A DNA stretch of 64,000 bases. Source: Pyrocephalus nanus (Eukaryota > Chordata > Aves > Passeriformes > Tyrannidae). The stretch spans positions 63,693,938 to 63,757,937 of the forward strand of contig CM076259.1 in the NCBI GenBank assembly GCA_038380795.1, read 5' to 3'. The position numbers were made by a program, and so were the translations under genes. Of the stretch, positions 24,186 through 36,430 are shown piece after piece (within the stretch, counting starts at the first letter, position 1; every line of letters starts with the position of its first letter). The notes below the pieces were generated by a model, which was not told the origin of the DNA, made no database searches, and saw only the letters and a program-made list of their open reading frames with translations.

Positions 24186-27100
24186 TAAATCAGCAGTGAT
24201 GGAGAGGATGTGGATGTGTCACTGTTCAGCTGTAATTCAGTAAGCACTGGTGACACTGGGCAGCACAGATCCCACCGGAGATAAGCCACCTCAGAGGTGC
24301 TCTAGCTCACAGGAGGGTTATGGCTGTACTGAAGACCCTTGACAATTAATCTGTTGGTTTGCTATTATGAGCTAAGCAAAAGGTGGTGTGGGCAGACAAC
24401 TGAGTTAACACCTCATATTATATGTCTAAGCTATATGTAGGTAAAAAGTATGCATAGATCTAATACAGGGATAGAAGAAAGTCTTTTTCATTTCCCTATG
24501 AAATCATACATTGTTGCTGTCCTGCTGACTCTTGATTTATTCTTAAGCACTAAGATATCTGTCTAAATTTAAAGCATCATCTCAAACAAGCCTGGGAACA
24601 AACTGACTGTGATTTTTCACTGATTAACTTCATACAGTCACCTACACTCAGGATTAACAGCTCACTCAATCCATTGCTTTTCTGACGTTTGAGCCTCAAG
24701 GAGTTCTAATCCCAAAGAGCTTGCATCCAAGTGTAAAATAAGAGACAAAGGGGTGAGGACAGACGAGCAACGGACCCTACAGATAAATACAATGAGCAAT
24801 GGCCTCAGCAGTTTCCCAGCCTGTCTCTGAGACACCTCTGTGAGGAGTCTGAAGGAGTAGGAAGTGGAAGTTTGCAGAGACATGGGATGAAATCCTTGTC
24901 AGCTGAGAGGCTGCATGAAAGCACATGGCTGTACACTTTGTGGAGGCATGCCTAGGAGAGAATAGGAAGATGCTGACATTTAAATACCTGAAGTCATTGC
25001 AACTTTCTGCATGCCTAAAGTTAGGCAGCAGCTGAAGAGCTTTGGCAAGGCAACTGATTACAGCTGTAAGAACTGGAGGAAAAAGTACCCTTGAGATCTC
25101 ACAACATTTTAGCTTTCAGCTTCCAAGAATAGTTAGTCTCATCACTGTTTTTATGCAGAGTTGAGGAGTCTCACTGACTGGGTTCTCCCATCTCCACTGA
25201 CCATGAATTTGGCTCTGCCATGCCTAAGCACTCTGCCCTGGGCCATCAAACCACTTCTGTTGGTTTATTTTTGAGCAGATGAGCAGTCCCATAACCTTCA
25301 CAATTCTTGTACGATACATTCTTTTATGGAACTACTGTTACCACAGTTATCTCTATTACGTTTCATCTCATTTTTTTTCCCCTTTGCTTCCTGGTCTTCT
25401 CCCCTAAACCCTCTCAGTTTTCTGATAAGGTATTTACTTTTAAGTGTTACATCTTTTTGCTCCTCCAAGTTTGCATTTGCATAGACCTTTAATTCATAGT
25501 GAAAAAGTATCCAATAATTAACCAGCATCGCTTCCTTCTTTATTATTAAGAGAAGACAGATCTCTGTTTCATAAAACTGAACCTTTGTTATGGTAGTTCA
25601 GAATGTACTCATTAAGAAGAATTATACAGACAATTAAAGACTGTCATTTAATTCCTCCTTTTTATTCATGGTTAGGAATGTGAATGAACTAAATGTGTAA
25701 GTTACTGACATGGTTCTGTATGGATGTTTGGTCTAGCATATTTTGCCAGACAGATGCCCTGTTGCAAGAAAATACTGAAATAATTATCTTATTTTCCTCA
25801 TTGGTTATCACAGATGAATAATTTCTAGATATTTAACAGATCTCGTATGGATATAACAGCTAAATTTCACACCCAGCATGACAATATTCAACAGAGATAT
25901 TGTTTGGTAGGAGGATGTTTTTGTTTGTGCATTCAGCCTTGCCTCCACTGATCTAAAATTAGATCTTCTCTGGTATTCAGTGCCACTGTTGTATAAAGAC
26001 TGGCCTGAAAATAGGAGCTAGTATCTCTTTGGTGTCTAGCAACTACCCCAGAGTCAGGTTTTCTGATAACATTTTAGAAGCTCCCTTACTATCATAGACT
26101 AAGATGTCCATGTCCATCCCTCTCTCCCATTTTTACTACTAATCCTGCTGTGTGCCTGATGCTTCATAGGTTTTTGAATGCATAAAAAGCATTGAGTTAA
26201 TAGGTCCTCACTCCGGTATATTCTTCCATGTTGTTACTCAGTTGGCTTGCAATCTTATTGCTGTTTTCAACTGCAATACTGAAGTTTGTAAACTCTCCCA
26301 GTGCACCACAGCATGCAAAGAAATCCCTTTTTGCCCCCCTGATTTATCAGGTGATCACACTTGTCTGCTGAAGAGAACTGCAAGAGTAGATTTGCTTACA
26401 ACAACAAGTAGTCAGACCTGCTCCATATGAAAGTAGTGTTGGGATGATTTGTGACCATGAGTTCAGGCATGAAGGCCACCAGACTGGCTACCAACACAAT
26501 GAAAGTGACCAGAAAAGTGGTTGCTGGAGTCCAAATGATTGCAAAGCTCTGCAGTTTGTCCACATATCAAGTATGCATACTTTGTGGATCAGAAAGTGAA
26601 GTGAGAGTAATAAATTCTCTAAAAACATTGCGCGTCAAATCTGGTGGCTGTTTTGTTGTTGTTTTCTTTTTTTCCAATTTTATTTTTTATTTTAAATTAA
26701 ATCTTAGTTTCCTTGCCAGAGCAATGCCAATTTTTGTTCTATAACAGTGCAGTTTCTCTTAGGAAGTACTGTGAAGATGAATGATGGGAACCCTGGGGCA
26801 TGGATTCTATTGCATTATATTTTACAATGAAGTACTAATGACCAGATTAGTTTCTAGACTGATAAAATTATTTCCTTGATCCATACACTGTTTCTGCATT
26901 CGGATGTTTTCCTACCCATACACTTTTATGAATATTCTGGCAGCAGTACAAGTAACTCAGAGCTGAACTTGGTCCTCTTTAAGTGCCTCCATAGCACAGC
27001 AATGCAGGAGTGTCATAAGCATTCTTCAGTCATGAGTGTAGTTACCTCCACAGTAGTAACGTTTAACACAGGCAGTCATAGCAGGTGGTCTAGGGATGGT

Positions 27101-28928
27101 CAAAATATATTCTGAAGCTATGAATTACTGCAGCTATTAAGCCATGAGGTGACAAAGACAGTAGTTAAGTCTGTATCTGGAAGTGACTCCATCAGTCTGG
27201 ACAATGACAAGCCAGAGCTGAATGCAGGCACAAAAGGCATCAGCAAAAAATTGCTCCCTAGCCATGCTATATAAAAGCAGGCATCCAGGGTCAAGAAGTG
27301 TTAGTTGGGGAGGGTAATATGTGCCTTTCTCAGTCCACTCATAAAATCTACCCTTGAAAATGGATAGTTTTTCAAGGAGCACCCAGTGAGAGGTCTGGAA
27401 CAGACGGTTTTAAGCACTGTATTTGCTCAGTCAGTGCTTCTTGCTTGGAGCTAACTGTGCTGAGAAGCAGCAAAGGTGACTCAGAGGTTTGGATATGGCT
27501 TGTGATTTCACTTCACACAACTCACAGGCACATGACTTCTTTTTCCACATTATTACTGAGTTATGCTACAGTGAATGTTAATGAACCACAATGAAATGAT
27601 TCCCTACACCAAGCAAGGAAAACCACTATCCACAAATTCCCCATTTTCTTTCTCTTGCTCTATTAAAATAATTAATCACACTGGGGAAAAGCACACACAG
27701 CCTTGCTGAGAGGTCACAGTGAAATGATACATCACAAAGGCTATAAAGACATTATAAACATGAAATTACCAGTACCATGAAAAAAAAAATCACTAGAAAA
27801 TAAACCAGAGAAGTGACAAACTCCACTGACACACAGTTTTAATATTTGTCAAGTGAGGGACTTCAGCAGGGAGCACAAAGGCTGTGTGGGAGGGTTTTTG
27901 GTGATCAGGAGGAAAGCAGCAGATGATACTGGAGAGAGAGAAAGATTTTGCCATGATGCATATTGAGAGATGGCATGTTGCACCCTCACCAGGGCTGGCA
28001 CAGCTACTGGCATCCTCCACCAAATGGTCGGTGGCAATGCAAGTGACAGCCAGGATGGTCCTCAAGAACATAACCACGAAAGATATTGCCTGATGCTCAC
28101 ATTATTTCTCAGCTTAACATCTCCATACACTAACAAGCAAAATTTTCTGCTAGGCTGGTGACGTACTATAGCACCCAGGCTTCATGAGTAAGAGTGGCCA
28201 TTGTTGATGAAGTAGGTCAGCGAAGAGCAAACTGCCAGGTTGGACATGCTGTGTTTCAGCTGGTGAAATCTGTTCCTCTCCCAGCTCCTGCTGTTCCCAG
28301 GAAAATCACGTAGGGCACTCACAAGCGAGCTGCTGATGGTGCTATGCTGCTGCCAAATGATCTTCTAGCTCAAGCACAGACAAGGATCAAACCCCTTCCC
28401 AGGGGTCAGAAAAGGGAGTGAAGATGTTAGCCTGAAGCAGAGTTGCTCACAGTCTGGGGAGCCTCAAAGAGGAGGGGATCGACACTGAACTGTGTAGGGG
28501 GGAAGGATTTGTCCCTGTGTCTGCAATGAGTGCCACATTCACTTTCCAGTGAGGGAGCAGTGTCACAGCAGCCCATATAGTCACTTTCTGACTGCTGAAT
28601 TCCTGCCACTCCTCATGCTGCACAGCTCTGGCATGGAGTTTGCCTGCATTAACACTGCAGGGAAAATGGATCGGACAGTCTGCAAAACAAAAACAATATG
28701 GTACACCACCGCAGTGAGAATGCATTCAAATGCCTATCCTCAGTTTATTTTATTTGCTGATGGAAATACAATTTTATTCTGTGCACTAGACCTGTCTCAC
28801 ATAATTTGGGCGTTAAAATGGGAATAATCCAAGGGACTGGCATAACCTAATACTATCAGAGCCAGACATAGAATTTCATGCATGGAAAAGAAAACTGATT
28901 CTATCTAAATATATTTTCTCCTTATAAA

Positions 28929-28933
28929 CCTGG
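28929..28933. repeat. Left target-site duplication of solo LTR
   Basis: CCTGG directly precedes the LTR and is repeated exactly at 29545-29549. Five-base duplications are the product of retroviral-type integration. Confidence 0.85.
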
Positions 28934-29544
28934 TGTGATAGTTTGGACCTTGGCTCCCTGCCAAGTGCCCAAACTTCCAGTTAGCAGGCCCCCCCCCTTC
29001 CCCCTTCCTTCTTCCCTTAGGGTAAAGAAAGAAAAAAACTATAAAAATTAAAGAACCCAAAGTCAAGCTGCTTATATAAAAATATATATATTTACGTAGA
29101 TCACAGTTATATACAGTTAAGATGCTATATACACAGTAAAAGGGAATCAACCCCCCGAAGGGATAGGGAAAGGGGAAAAAGGGACAAGAGGGAACAAAAA
29201 GGGACACTGAATAGATATGCACAATCAAACCCGAGAACTAGTAAAATGACTAGTAAAACAAATCTCACCACATCCCTTAAAACAGCAGGGTTGGCAGACA
29301 CGGCCAGCACTCTCCAAACCTCCACGTGGCAGGACAGTGGACTCTGCAGGCCTCAGCCTTAGATAAGCGAGACCAACGCAGGGACCCACTGTTCCCGAGC
29401 CTCACCGGAAGAAAAGAGTGAGGTCTCTAATCTCCAACTTATTTATACTCTGGTTTACGTAAAAATCGTATGGAATACTGGGTAATTGGCCACTTCCTTG
29501 GTTACAAACTGGTCACCAGGAAGACCTAGACTAAAACTATCACA
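28934..29544 (-). mobile_element. Solo LTR of an endogenous retrovirus, 611 bp
   Basis: The element begins TGTGATAGTTT and ends in the exact complement AAACTATCACA, giving an 11-bp terminal inverted repeat with canonical TG...CA ends. It is flanked by a perfect CCTGG duplication. No gag, pol or env lies beside it, so it is a solo LTR left by recombination between two LTRs. A TATAAATAAG box on the minus strand (29438-29447) indicates transcription toward lower coordinates. On that strand a poly-purine stretch (complement of a C/T run at 28989-29018) lies near the 3' end. The family name is not certain; the duplication length and ends fit an avian ERV. Intact ends and duplication suggest it is younger than the LTR at 53.6 kb. 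Confidence 0.92.
29438..29447 (-). promoter_or_regulatory. TATA box of the solo LTR
   Basis: On the minus strand the sequence reads TATAAATAAG, about 100 bases inside the LTR's sense 5' end. It is the only good TATA match in the element and sets its orientation. Activity is inferred, not shown. Confidence 0.55.
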
Positions 29545-29549
29545 CCTGG
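29545..29549. repeat. Right target-site duplication of solo LTR
   Basis: The CCTGG copy directly abuts the CA end of the LTR and is identical to the left copy. Confidence 0.85.
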
Positions 29550-31946
29550 TTCTCCTCTAGTGGGCCTTGAGAAAATTAGAATAATTCTGGAGCAAATCTA
29601 TCTATTGCAAGTGCTAACTTGAGGCACTAGGTCAGAAGCATTTACTAAGATAGCCTTTAAAGCATGAAAACACACAACTTAAAATACATAGTGAGTAACA
29701 GGACACAATGTTTGCAATCTTTTCTTTATTACATCATGTATCATCATTTGCTCTAATTGAGTTCTGCTAATAAACAACAATTTTGATCCTGTCTGCTTTC
29801 TGATTTTCTCCTTCTAGTCAGTAAAGAAAAAAGAATGATATGGTAACAAGAATAAAATTAAGATTATATGGCTATGTAAATAGCTGGAAATTAGCATAGA
29901 CTAAGTTAGAAATAAACACATACATGCATGGCTTACAGAAAGGAGAAAATGTGCTCAGAATGCAAAATACAGCATAATTTCTTTTCATAGGATAACCCTG
30001 GAGTGTTATACTCCTGGAGCGTGGGACTCCAGCAGAAATAGGCAACAAAGTTCACTCTGTGAAATGAGTTTTAATTGAAGAAATACAGAAGCCGAAGAGA
30101 AACTGCTGATGAAATGATAGTGCATCCCCAAAGGAACTTCTGCTGAAGATAAACTGAAAGGAGTTAACTGTTTGGATAGAATCCAAATAAACTTTATGTT
30201 TCATATTACTTGTTTCTTTTTTCACCAGGGAAAAAAAAGCCAACCAGAGTTTTTACCTTATTAATGGAAATCAATTAGAAACAGTCCAAAAATCAAATAG
30301 AAGCCAAGTGAAATATAGAGCTGACTAGAAGCTCTGAAGGAAATGTTCTTTGTCTTAACTAGGCTATTAGAAAACAAAATATAAAAGCAGTAAGAGCTTC
30401 AAAGAAATGCAGTGGACCGGGTCCAAATCCCAGCAACACACTGGGCTGGAAAAGATTCACTGGACCATCTAATTTATTTAACACTTTCAATTCCTAAAAG
30501 TGCACTAGTTATAAAAAATGCAGCATATATTAAAAACCACATTACATTTCTTTGAAATGAATGAATGGCTGTTGAATTTGAGCTCCTAATTTCCTCTTAA
30601 AAACCACCTAGTACTACTGGAAGCTAAATTGTTTGAGTTATTCAAAGCAAGGGAATGCAAACCAAAGAAATCTTGGAAAGATGAAGAGTAATAATGGCTA
30701 TGGAAAAAAAAAATTACTCATACAAATTTATGTTTAATTCTTCTGGATACCTCTTTGTTTCTTGTAAATGCAAGTTTTGTCCTGGTTTTAAGGACAAGAT
30801 GCTGAGGTACACTCCCTCTACGTGATAGAGCTAGAGTCGCTCTGTGTCCCACAGTGTATTGGAGCCAGCTTCACTAAGCCAGCTACCAGTGTGAATCCTG
30901 AGACAGGGACGTGAAAAGGAAGAAAGATATGCTTCGGCCTTCCTGCCAAGGTGTCCGAAGGTGATAGAGAAGAATTCTCCTCTCCCATTCCTCAGAGACT
31001 TTTCCTGCTTCCCTCCCATCACATCCTCTGCACCTATAGGAAAGCGACTTCTGGTGTCTTGAGATTCAAAGTTGTATCCCCTTCAGAAGAAAATCAAGAG
31101 CAAATTCTCCACAGGTGTAAACCTGCTTGGGTGCATTGGCTTCAGTAGAGTTACGCAAACTAAACCATCAAACTGCAGAGGATACTGAGCATTTAAAATC
31201 CTTCAAAAATATTTTGAGAAGGTAGAAAACTGATAGGCATGTGTGATATGTGTGAAGAGGGTGAAGTCTGAGGAGGAAAAGGATGACTTAGTGGAATAAA
31301 AGCCCACAGGCCAGTGGAATCAGGAAACACACCTCATGCATATGCACGGCGATGTACCCACACATCCACACCGGTCTGTTTTCTGTGTTACTGACAGTGC
31401 CATGCCTGCTTTGAGCTCAGGCTGGTGTATGAGCTCAAGCGACCTTAATTCCCCAAGGGAAAAAAACTTTGTACCAAGATCTACAAATCAGCCAGATGGC
31501 TTTTGAACCTGTGCACTGGACTTAACCCAGCAACCTGGAAAACTGTCACTGGCTCTCAAGGTCTCACTGATGACCAGCAGGACAGAGATAAAGGGAAACT
31601 TGCACTGTCTGCAGATGAACAGGAGAATTTCCTCTCTACTGCTGCCAAGCCAGCACTTTTCATCAGCATCCAATCAGTGCCAGAAATGCCTTAAAAGAAA
31701 AAAAAGAAGCTCTTTGGAGCAGAGTCCTTTTGTGTATCATCCCAGAGCACAGAGGGGCCCCTATATGTAAGGAGGGCCTCTTAGATACTGACTAAGAATC
31801 ACAAATTATAAAACAAAATAATTTATAGTATTATTTTTGTAATTAGGGATTTTCCCTGTCTTTCTCTCCCTCTGAAACTTGCCAAGGCAGAGGTAAAGAA
31901 AATGGCTTCTTTGCTACCACTGGAAAAACAGAGAGAGAGAAAAAAA

Positions 31947-31978
31947 TCTTTTTGTTGTTTTTTTGTTTTTTTGTTATT
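31947..31978 (+). repeat. T-rich (GTTTTTT)n tract
   Basis: Short runs of T are separated by single G or GTTG steps. Simple sequence only. Confidence 0.8.
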
Positions 31979-34900
31979 GGAGGACATACCAAAGAGATGA
32001 AAAAGAATGTTTATATTCCCATAGGCCTTTGTGTAGCTGTGAGCATATCAAAGGCAGGACAAGAGCTTGGTGAATACACAGAGATGTAAAATCTAGGCTC
32101 AGCTTAGCCTCACTGCTGTGCAGAGACAAACCACCAGTCAAAATATCTGTGCCAGTGAGTGTTTGCAAGTACAGGTGAAAGCAAGAGAGATAAGAAGATG
32201 CAGGGAATTAGGAAAAGAGAGAAATAAAATAGATGGCTATCAGGGAGAGACTAAAAAAGAGAAATAGAGAGATATTTAGTCACAAAAAATGTTAATGAGT
32301 TTTGTTACAACTGGAGCAATTATTTCACTTACAAATCTTTTGTTGAAAAATTATATTAAAACAAATGTTTCAGTAATTTTCTTCTTTTTAATGAACCCTA
32401 AACTCTCAAATCTTTCTTGGAATTGAATTTACCCCTTTCACATGTTGGAGTAGAAAACAGGAAAAAATCTAACAGATAATGAAAAGAAGGAAAAAAGTGA
32501 AGTGACATAAATGAAGGGTAGAAATTACAAATCTGCAAATTTTGATAATTCTTATTTCTGACAAAATTGAGCAAAAAAAGTGTTCCTGTTAAAAATGAAC
32601 ATTATTCTCAATTATTCTGCATGGTGCCAGACTCATTTTTCAATGACATCTTTGTATTATTATATATTACATTCATTACAGAAGAGCCCAGAGGTTCTCA
32701 AGTTTCTGTCATGCTGAGTACGTACAATATTTAGGAAAGATTATCCTCATCTTAAAGAATTGACAAGTTAACTAGAGACAGGATGCAACAAGCAGATGAA
32801 GAACATAAGAAGAGAAGATGGAGAGGAGGAATGAGGTAAGATACCACAGTGAGAACATGAGGAGCACAGCTGGAGAGATTTATCATGTATTTCACAAGCA
32901 CCTTCTCCTTTGACTTGTTTACAAACAAGCTATGGGCTCTCTTGTGTCCCCCAGAAGTGATTTTGTCCATGATCAGTGAGTACAGTGGACTGAAAAGGGA
33001 GCTGAGGGTGGTTGGCTCACAGTACATGCAAGAAATTTGGTGGAGCTCCACCAAATTGTACACAAGTCACTCACTACCAGGAAACAGGTCAACACTGAAG
33101 CGACCACACTCTGGAGAAAGGCAGGCGGTTGGATTAAGCAGAGATACAACATAATTTCTCCTCACACCTAAGTACATTTTCAAAGCATCTAATGAATGCA
33201 GCAACTTGTAGACATGACACTTCCAAGGTCCCAAGAAGCTCTGGACTGCCTTCCATGAGCCACAGCTTCCTGCTTCCCTGTCACTGATGTAAGAAGCTCA
33301 GCTGTCAGGGACAAAAGCTCTTAAAAGTATGTCAGCATGGTCGTGCTAAGCTCTCAGTTGGTCTGTGGTAGGTGGGCTGTGGTACGTGGTTCAGTGGCCC
33401 CATCACTTGGCAGTGGGAGACTTTTACTCTAATTCCTCTATATAACTTTGCACGGTGTGAGGAAGAGAGACTTAGTTTCCCCATCTACACCAGGGTTGCT
33501 TTTATCCAAAAGCTCACAAATTGAGACCTTCCTTTTATGTCCATTTTTGTTGTATTGACCTTGGGCGTATAATTTACTGACTATGAAAGTACTCCTCCTT
33601 GCTCCCAAAGGATGGGGTCATGCTGCACTCATTTGTAGGAACCCATGCCTGCTCCTCACTTCATTTGCCATGAAATGCTGAAGATTCTTCTTTCTTAAGC
33701 TTTAGACCAGTGGTGCACCTGTACCACCAAGACACTACCATGCCTGGTGTATATCAGGGACCATCTTCTCATGCACTGAGAAAAAAGAAGCGGGAGGTCT
33801 CATCACCATTTACTAGGATTGAACCTTTGCTATCTCCCTATGGGTAGAGGACAACCACTGCCAGCTACTTTGGAAGCAATACTTTTTCTGCTAGATACAA
33901 AGAACTACAGCTGCCTATAGCAACAGAACTGTTATCCTTTGTTCAGAGACAGACCTTTTACAGAAGGGAAATTCTATTATGTACTGGTCTGGGCTATTTG
34001 CAGGAAAATACCTGCTATGGAACTTTCCACTACAAGTAAAAGGCCTCAAAAATGTCTCTCCAACCTCTTTTATTTGTACTAAACTACTCTAACACATATC
34101 TTGTCACTTTCCTAAGAGTTGACGAAGACAAAATCAGAAAAATGTATAGCAAATTAACTTTTTTTTTTTTTTTCCCAGTGACTCAGAGTATGTGTGAAAC
34201 AAAATGTTTTATGGCATTTGTCTGAGGTTTCCTATGGCTGGTGAAACTCCTCCAGTAACAACTGCTTAGAGTATCACTGGCCAGAAACTTCAGCATTAGC
34301 TGATTTATGCCTTTTCTATTACCTTCAGCGATAAACTGCTTAAAAAAATCCTCTTGTTCCCTAACTACAAATTGAATTTCAATAAATGTATGTAATATAG
34401 TCACAGAAAAGCAAGAGACAGAGTTGTGTGCAGTCTTAAAATTTTACATGCGGTTCTCACTGCCTCAGAAGTTCGGATCACATATTGCCTGACCGTAATG
34501 TATCTGCACTCTCTGGGCTAGACAAAGCAAATACACCTGAGTCGAAACTTCTGATGCAGTCAAATGAAAGGCATAAAAAAAAAGACTGACTTTTGCAGAC
34601 AAGAGGAAGTACTACAATAGGTTTGTGACCTTCAAATTCCCTGACTGGCTGGTAATAGGAGAAGCTTGGCCTATACTTGAACATCTCCAGGGCTGTCATA
34701 AATGGGAAGAAAGATCTCTGGGAGCCTTGTGCTACACTGACATAGCTAGCACTTTTCTAATTTCTTCAGCCTTGTCTCATGAGGTTACACAACCTTATCT
34801 TGTGACAACCCATATCTGCTTTATTTGGAGAATTTGCTGCTTCAAAGAAAACATGATTCAGTGTCTTTCTGCTCCTTTTACACCTGCAGTCTAGTACAAA

Positions 34901-35325
34901 GTAACGCAAGGGAACTAGGCTTTTAATGCCCAATGCCTGAATGCTATTAGATTAGTTACATTGTAGCTCTGCCCATTAAACTCCCTACTTCATCTTTGGC
35001 AGTTCCTCACCTTTGAAATGTCCCTTCTTCTCGTTATTATCTGTATCATGGTAGAGGCTGAATAACTACGTAGCTTTAGCATTTTTTCAATAGGCATCAG
35101 TCTTTAATGTATGACAGAGACCCCTATCCAGTGTTTCAAAGGGTCAGTGAAGACCCACTCACAGACACAGTCCCATTGATGTCCATGAGCCTGTGATGGT
35201 TAAGATGTGTACCCATCATCAGTGCTTCAGAGGGGTGGGCTGAGCACTGTCCCACTGTCTTCTCCTTTCCCTCTTCCTATACCAGCATCTCACAGCGAAG
35301 AGTATTGTCAGTAAAGCTTTGGAAA

Positions 35326-35483
35326 CAGGTTCTCAACCTGTGGCCTCTGCTGAGGGGTTATGGGTTAGTCTGGGAAAAAACATTATACAGTAAAATGTTT
35401 TAAACTGATAAACTCCCTCTGGCTTCATGTGTGGTCTGGAAAAAAAGAAGGCTGAAACTGTCTGACCTGTTTGAGAACCAATG
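35326..35483. mobile_element. hAT/MER5-like non-autonomous DNA transposon (MITE), 158 bp
   Basis: The left end reads CAGGTTCTCAACCTGTGG and the right end TTTGAGAACCAATG. The complement of the right end starts CATTGGTTCTCAAA, so both ends share the inverted core GGTTCTCAA. The CA(G)TGGTTCTCAACC type of terminus is characteristic of the Charlie/MER5 group of hAT elements in amniotes. The interior holds no transposase. The flanking 8-mers TTTGGAAA and TTTTAGGC resemble each other only weakly as a target duplication, which fits great age. Confidence 0.5.
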
Positions 35484-36363
35484 TTTTAGGCAACAAACTC
35501 CCACTAACATCAGAACAGCTGCAGTTAGGAACTAAGCCCAAGCACAGCCTTGCACAAAGGTCCTGTAAATGAATGCAGCTTGCACTTTGCCAAGACTCAT
35601 CATTATCCTGCTACTAAAATGGTGATTATTGTGGTCCTGCCATGTGTCATGAAAATAATATACAAGCAGTATCAGCAGACACTGCAGCTTTCTTCAGTTC
35701 TGAGGATTTGGTTGTGCCAGAGGCAGCACTGAAGTCCACAGGACAAGCAAACTAACCACTTCTCATGCTGAATACAATGGTAAACCATAGTGTCTGTGAT
35801 CACCCTTCTTGCCAAAAGTGAGCATGGAAACAGTCGTCCATGCCTGCAGCGGTGTTTGTGGACAAGGTCCTTCACCATCTGCAGAATCACATCCATCTTG
35901 GAAATAGCAAGCTGTCAGCAACTGGCATCAGAATGCGCTTACATCACCCCCAGCTCCTTCACTGGACAGCATTTCACCAGCTCCTGGGAAGAAGGATTGC
36001 AGTGAGAGCATTGTCACCATTGGCTGACATAAAGAAAATCAACACTGAAGGTAACATTTTGAACTTCAGGACTAGGTTTTTACTGGTGGCCATGAAATAG
36101 TCAATGTCAACCTGTAGTCCAGCTTCCCATTTCAGAAAATGTAGTGTAGTACATCGAACTCCACCACTGTAGGTAAATTCTGACTTTTAATGGCTGCTAT
36201 TACATATAGTACTTTCAAAATGATTTATTGATGATAACCCAGAAAGTTTCACATTGGATTTTCGAATAATTTCATGACAACTTTTCCTCTTGATTCACAC
36301 ATAATTCTGGTATTTCTTTGGCCAAAAAAAGATAAATTTGTCTCAATTTTGACAAATCAGTTT

Positions 36364-36430
36364 GAGTTTGGCAAATAATGAGAGCTCATGCATTAAACCC
36401 CAAAGCTCACAGGTTCAGTCCCCACTGGCT
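36364..36430 (+). repeat. tRNA-derived SINE or tRNA relic
   Basis: An A-box-like TGGCAAATAATG (36369-36380) is followed by GAGC, an anticodon-arm-like stretch and a B-box-like GGTTCAGTCCC (36412-36422), at roughly tRNA spacing. The B box has mismatches to the polymerase III consensus and the acceptor stem does not pair. It therefore cannot be a working tRNA. A degenerate tRNA pseudogene or the head of an old SINE fits best; no SINE tail was recognised. Confidence 0.35.

Larger units (their letters stand above)
21735..28928. other. Unique sequence, one weak exon candidate, no confirmed gene
   Basis: Non-coding apart from the exon-like frame near 24.1 kb, listed separately. The segment 22.38-22.72 kb is locally GC-rich but both strands carry short competing frames. 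The segment 27.9-28.7 kb is moderately GC-rich without a frame I recognise. Confidence 0.6.

Noticed and set aside
27793..28725. Possible receptor or exon remnant on the minus strand, with an acceptor-like TTGTTTTGCAG near 28.68 kb
   Set aside because: The frames of 60-94 codons match nothing I recognise, lack membrane-helix periodicity and compete with equal frames in other registers.
30779..30900. TGTCCTGGTTTT start resembling an avian ERV-L LTR end
   Set aside because: Similarity stops after about a dozen bases and no matching LTR body, terminus or duplication follows.
36364..36430. Functional tRNA gene
   Set aside because: The acceptor stem does not pair and the B box has mismatches, so only a relic is plausible.
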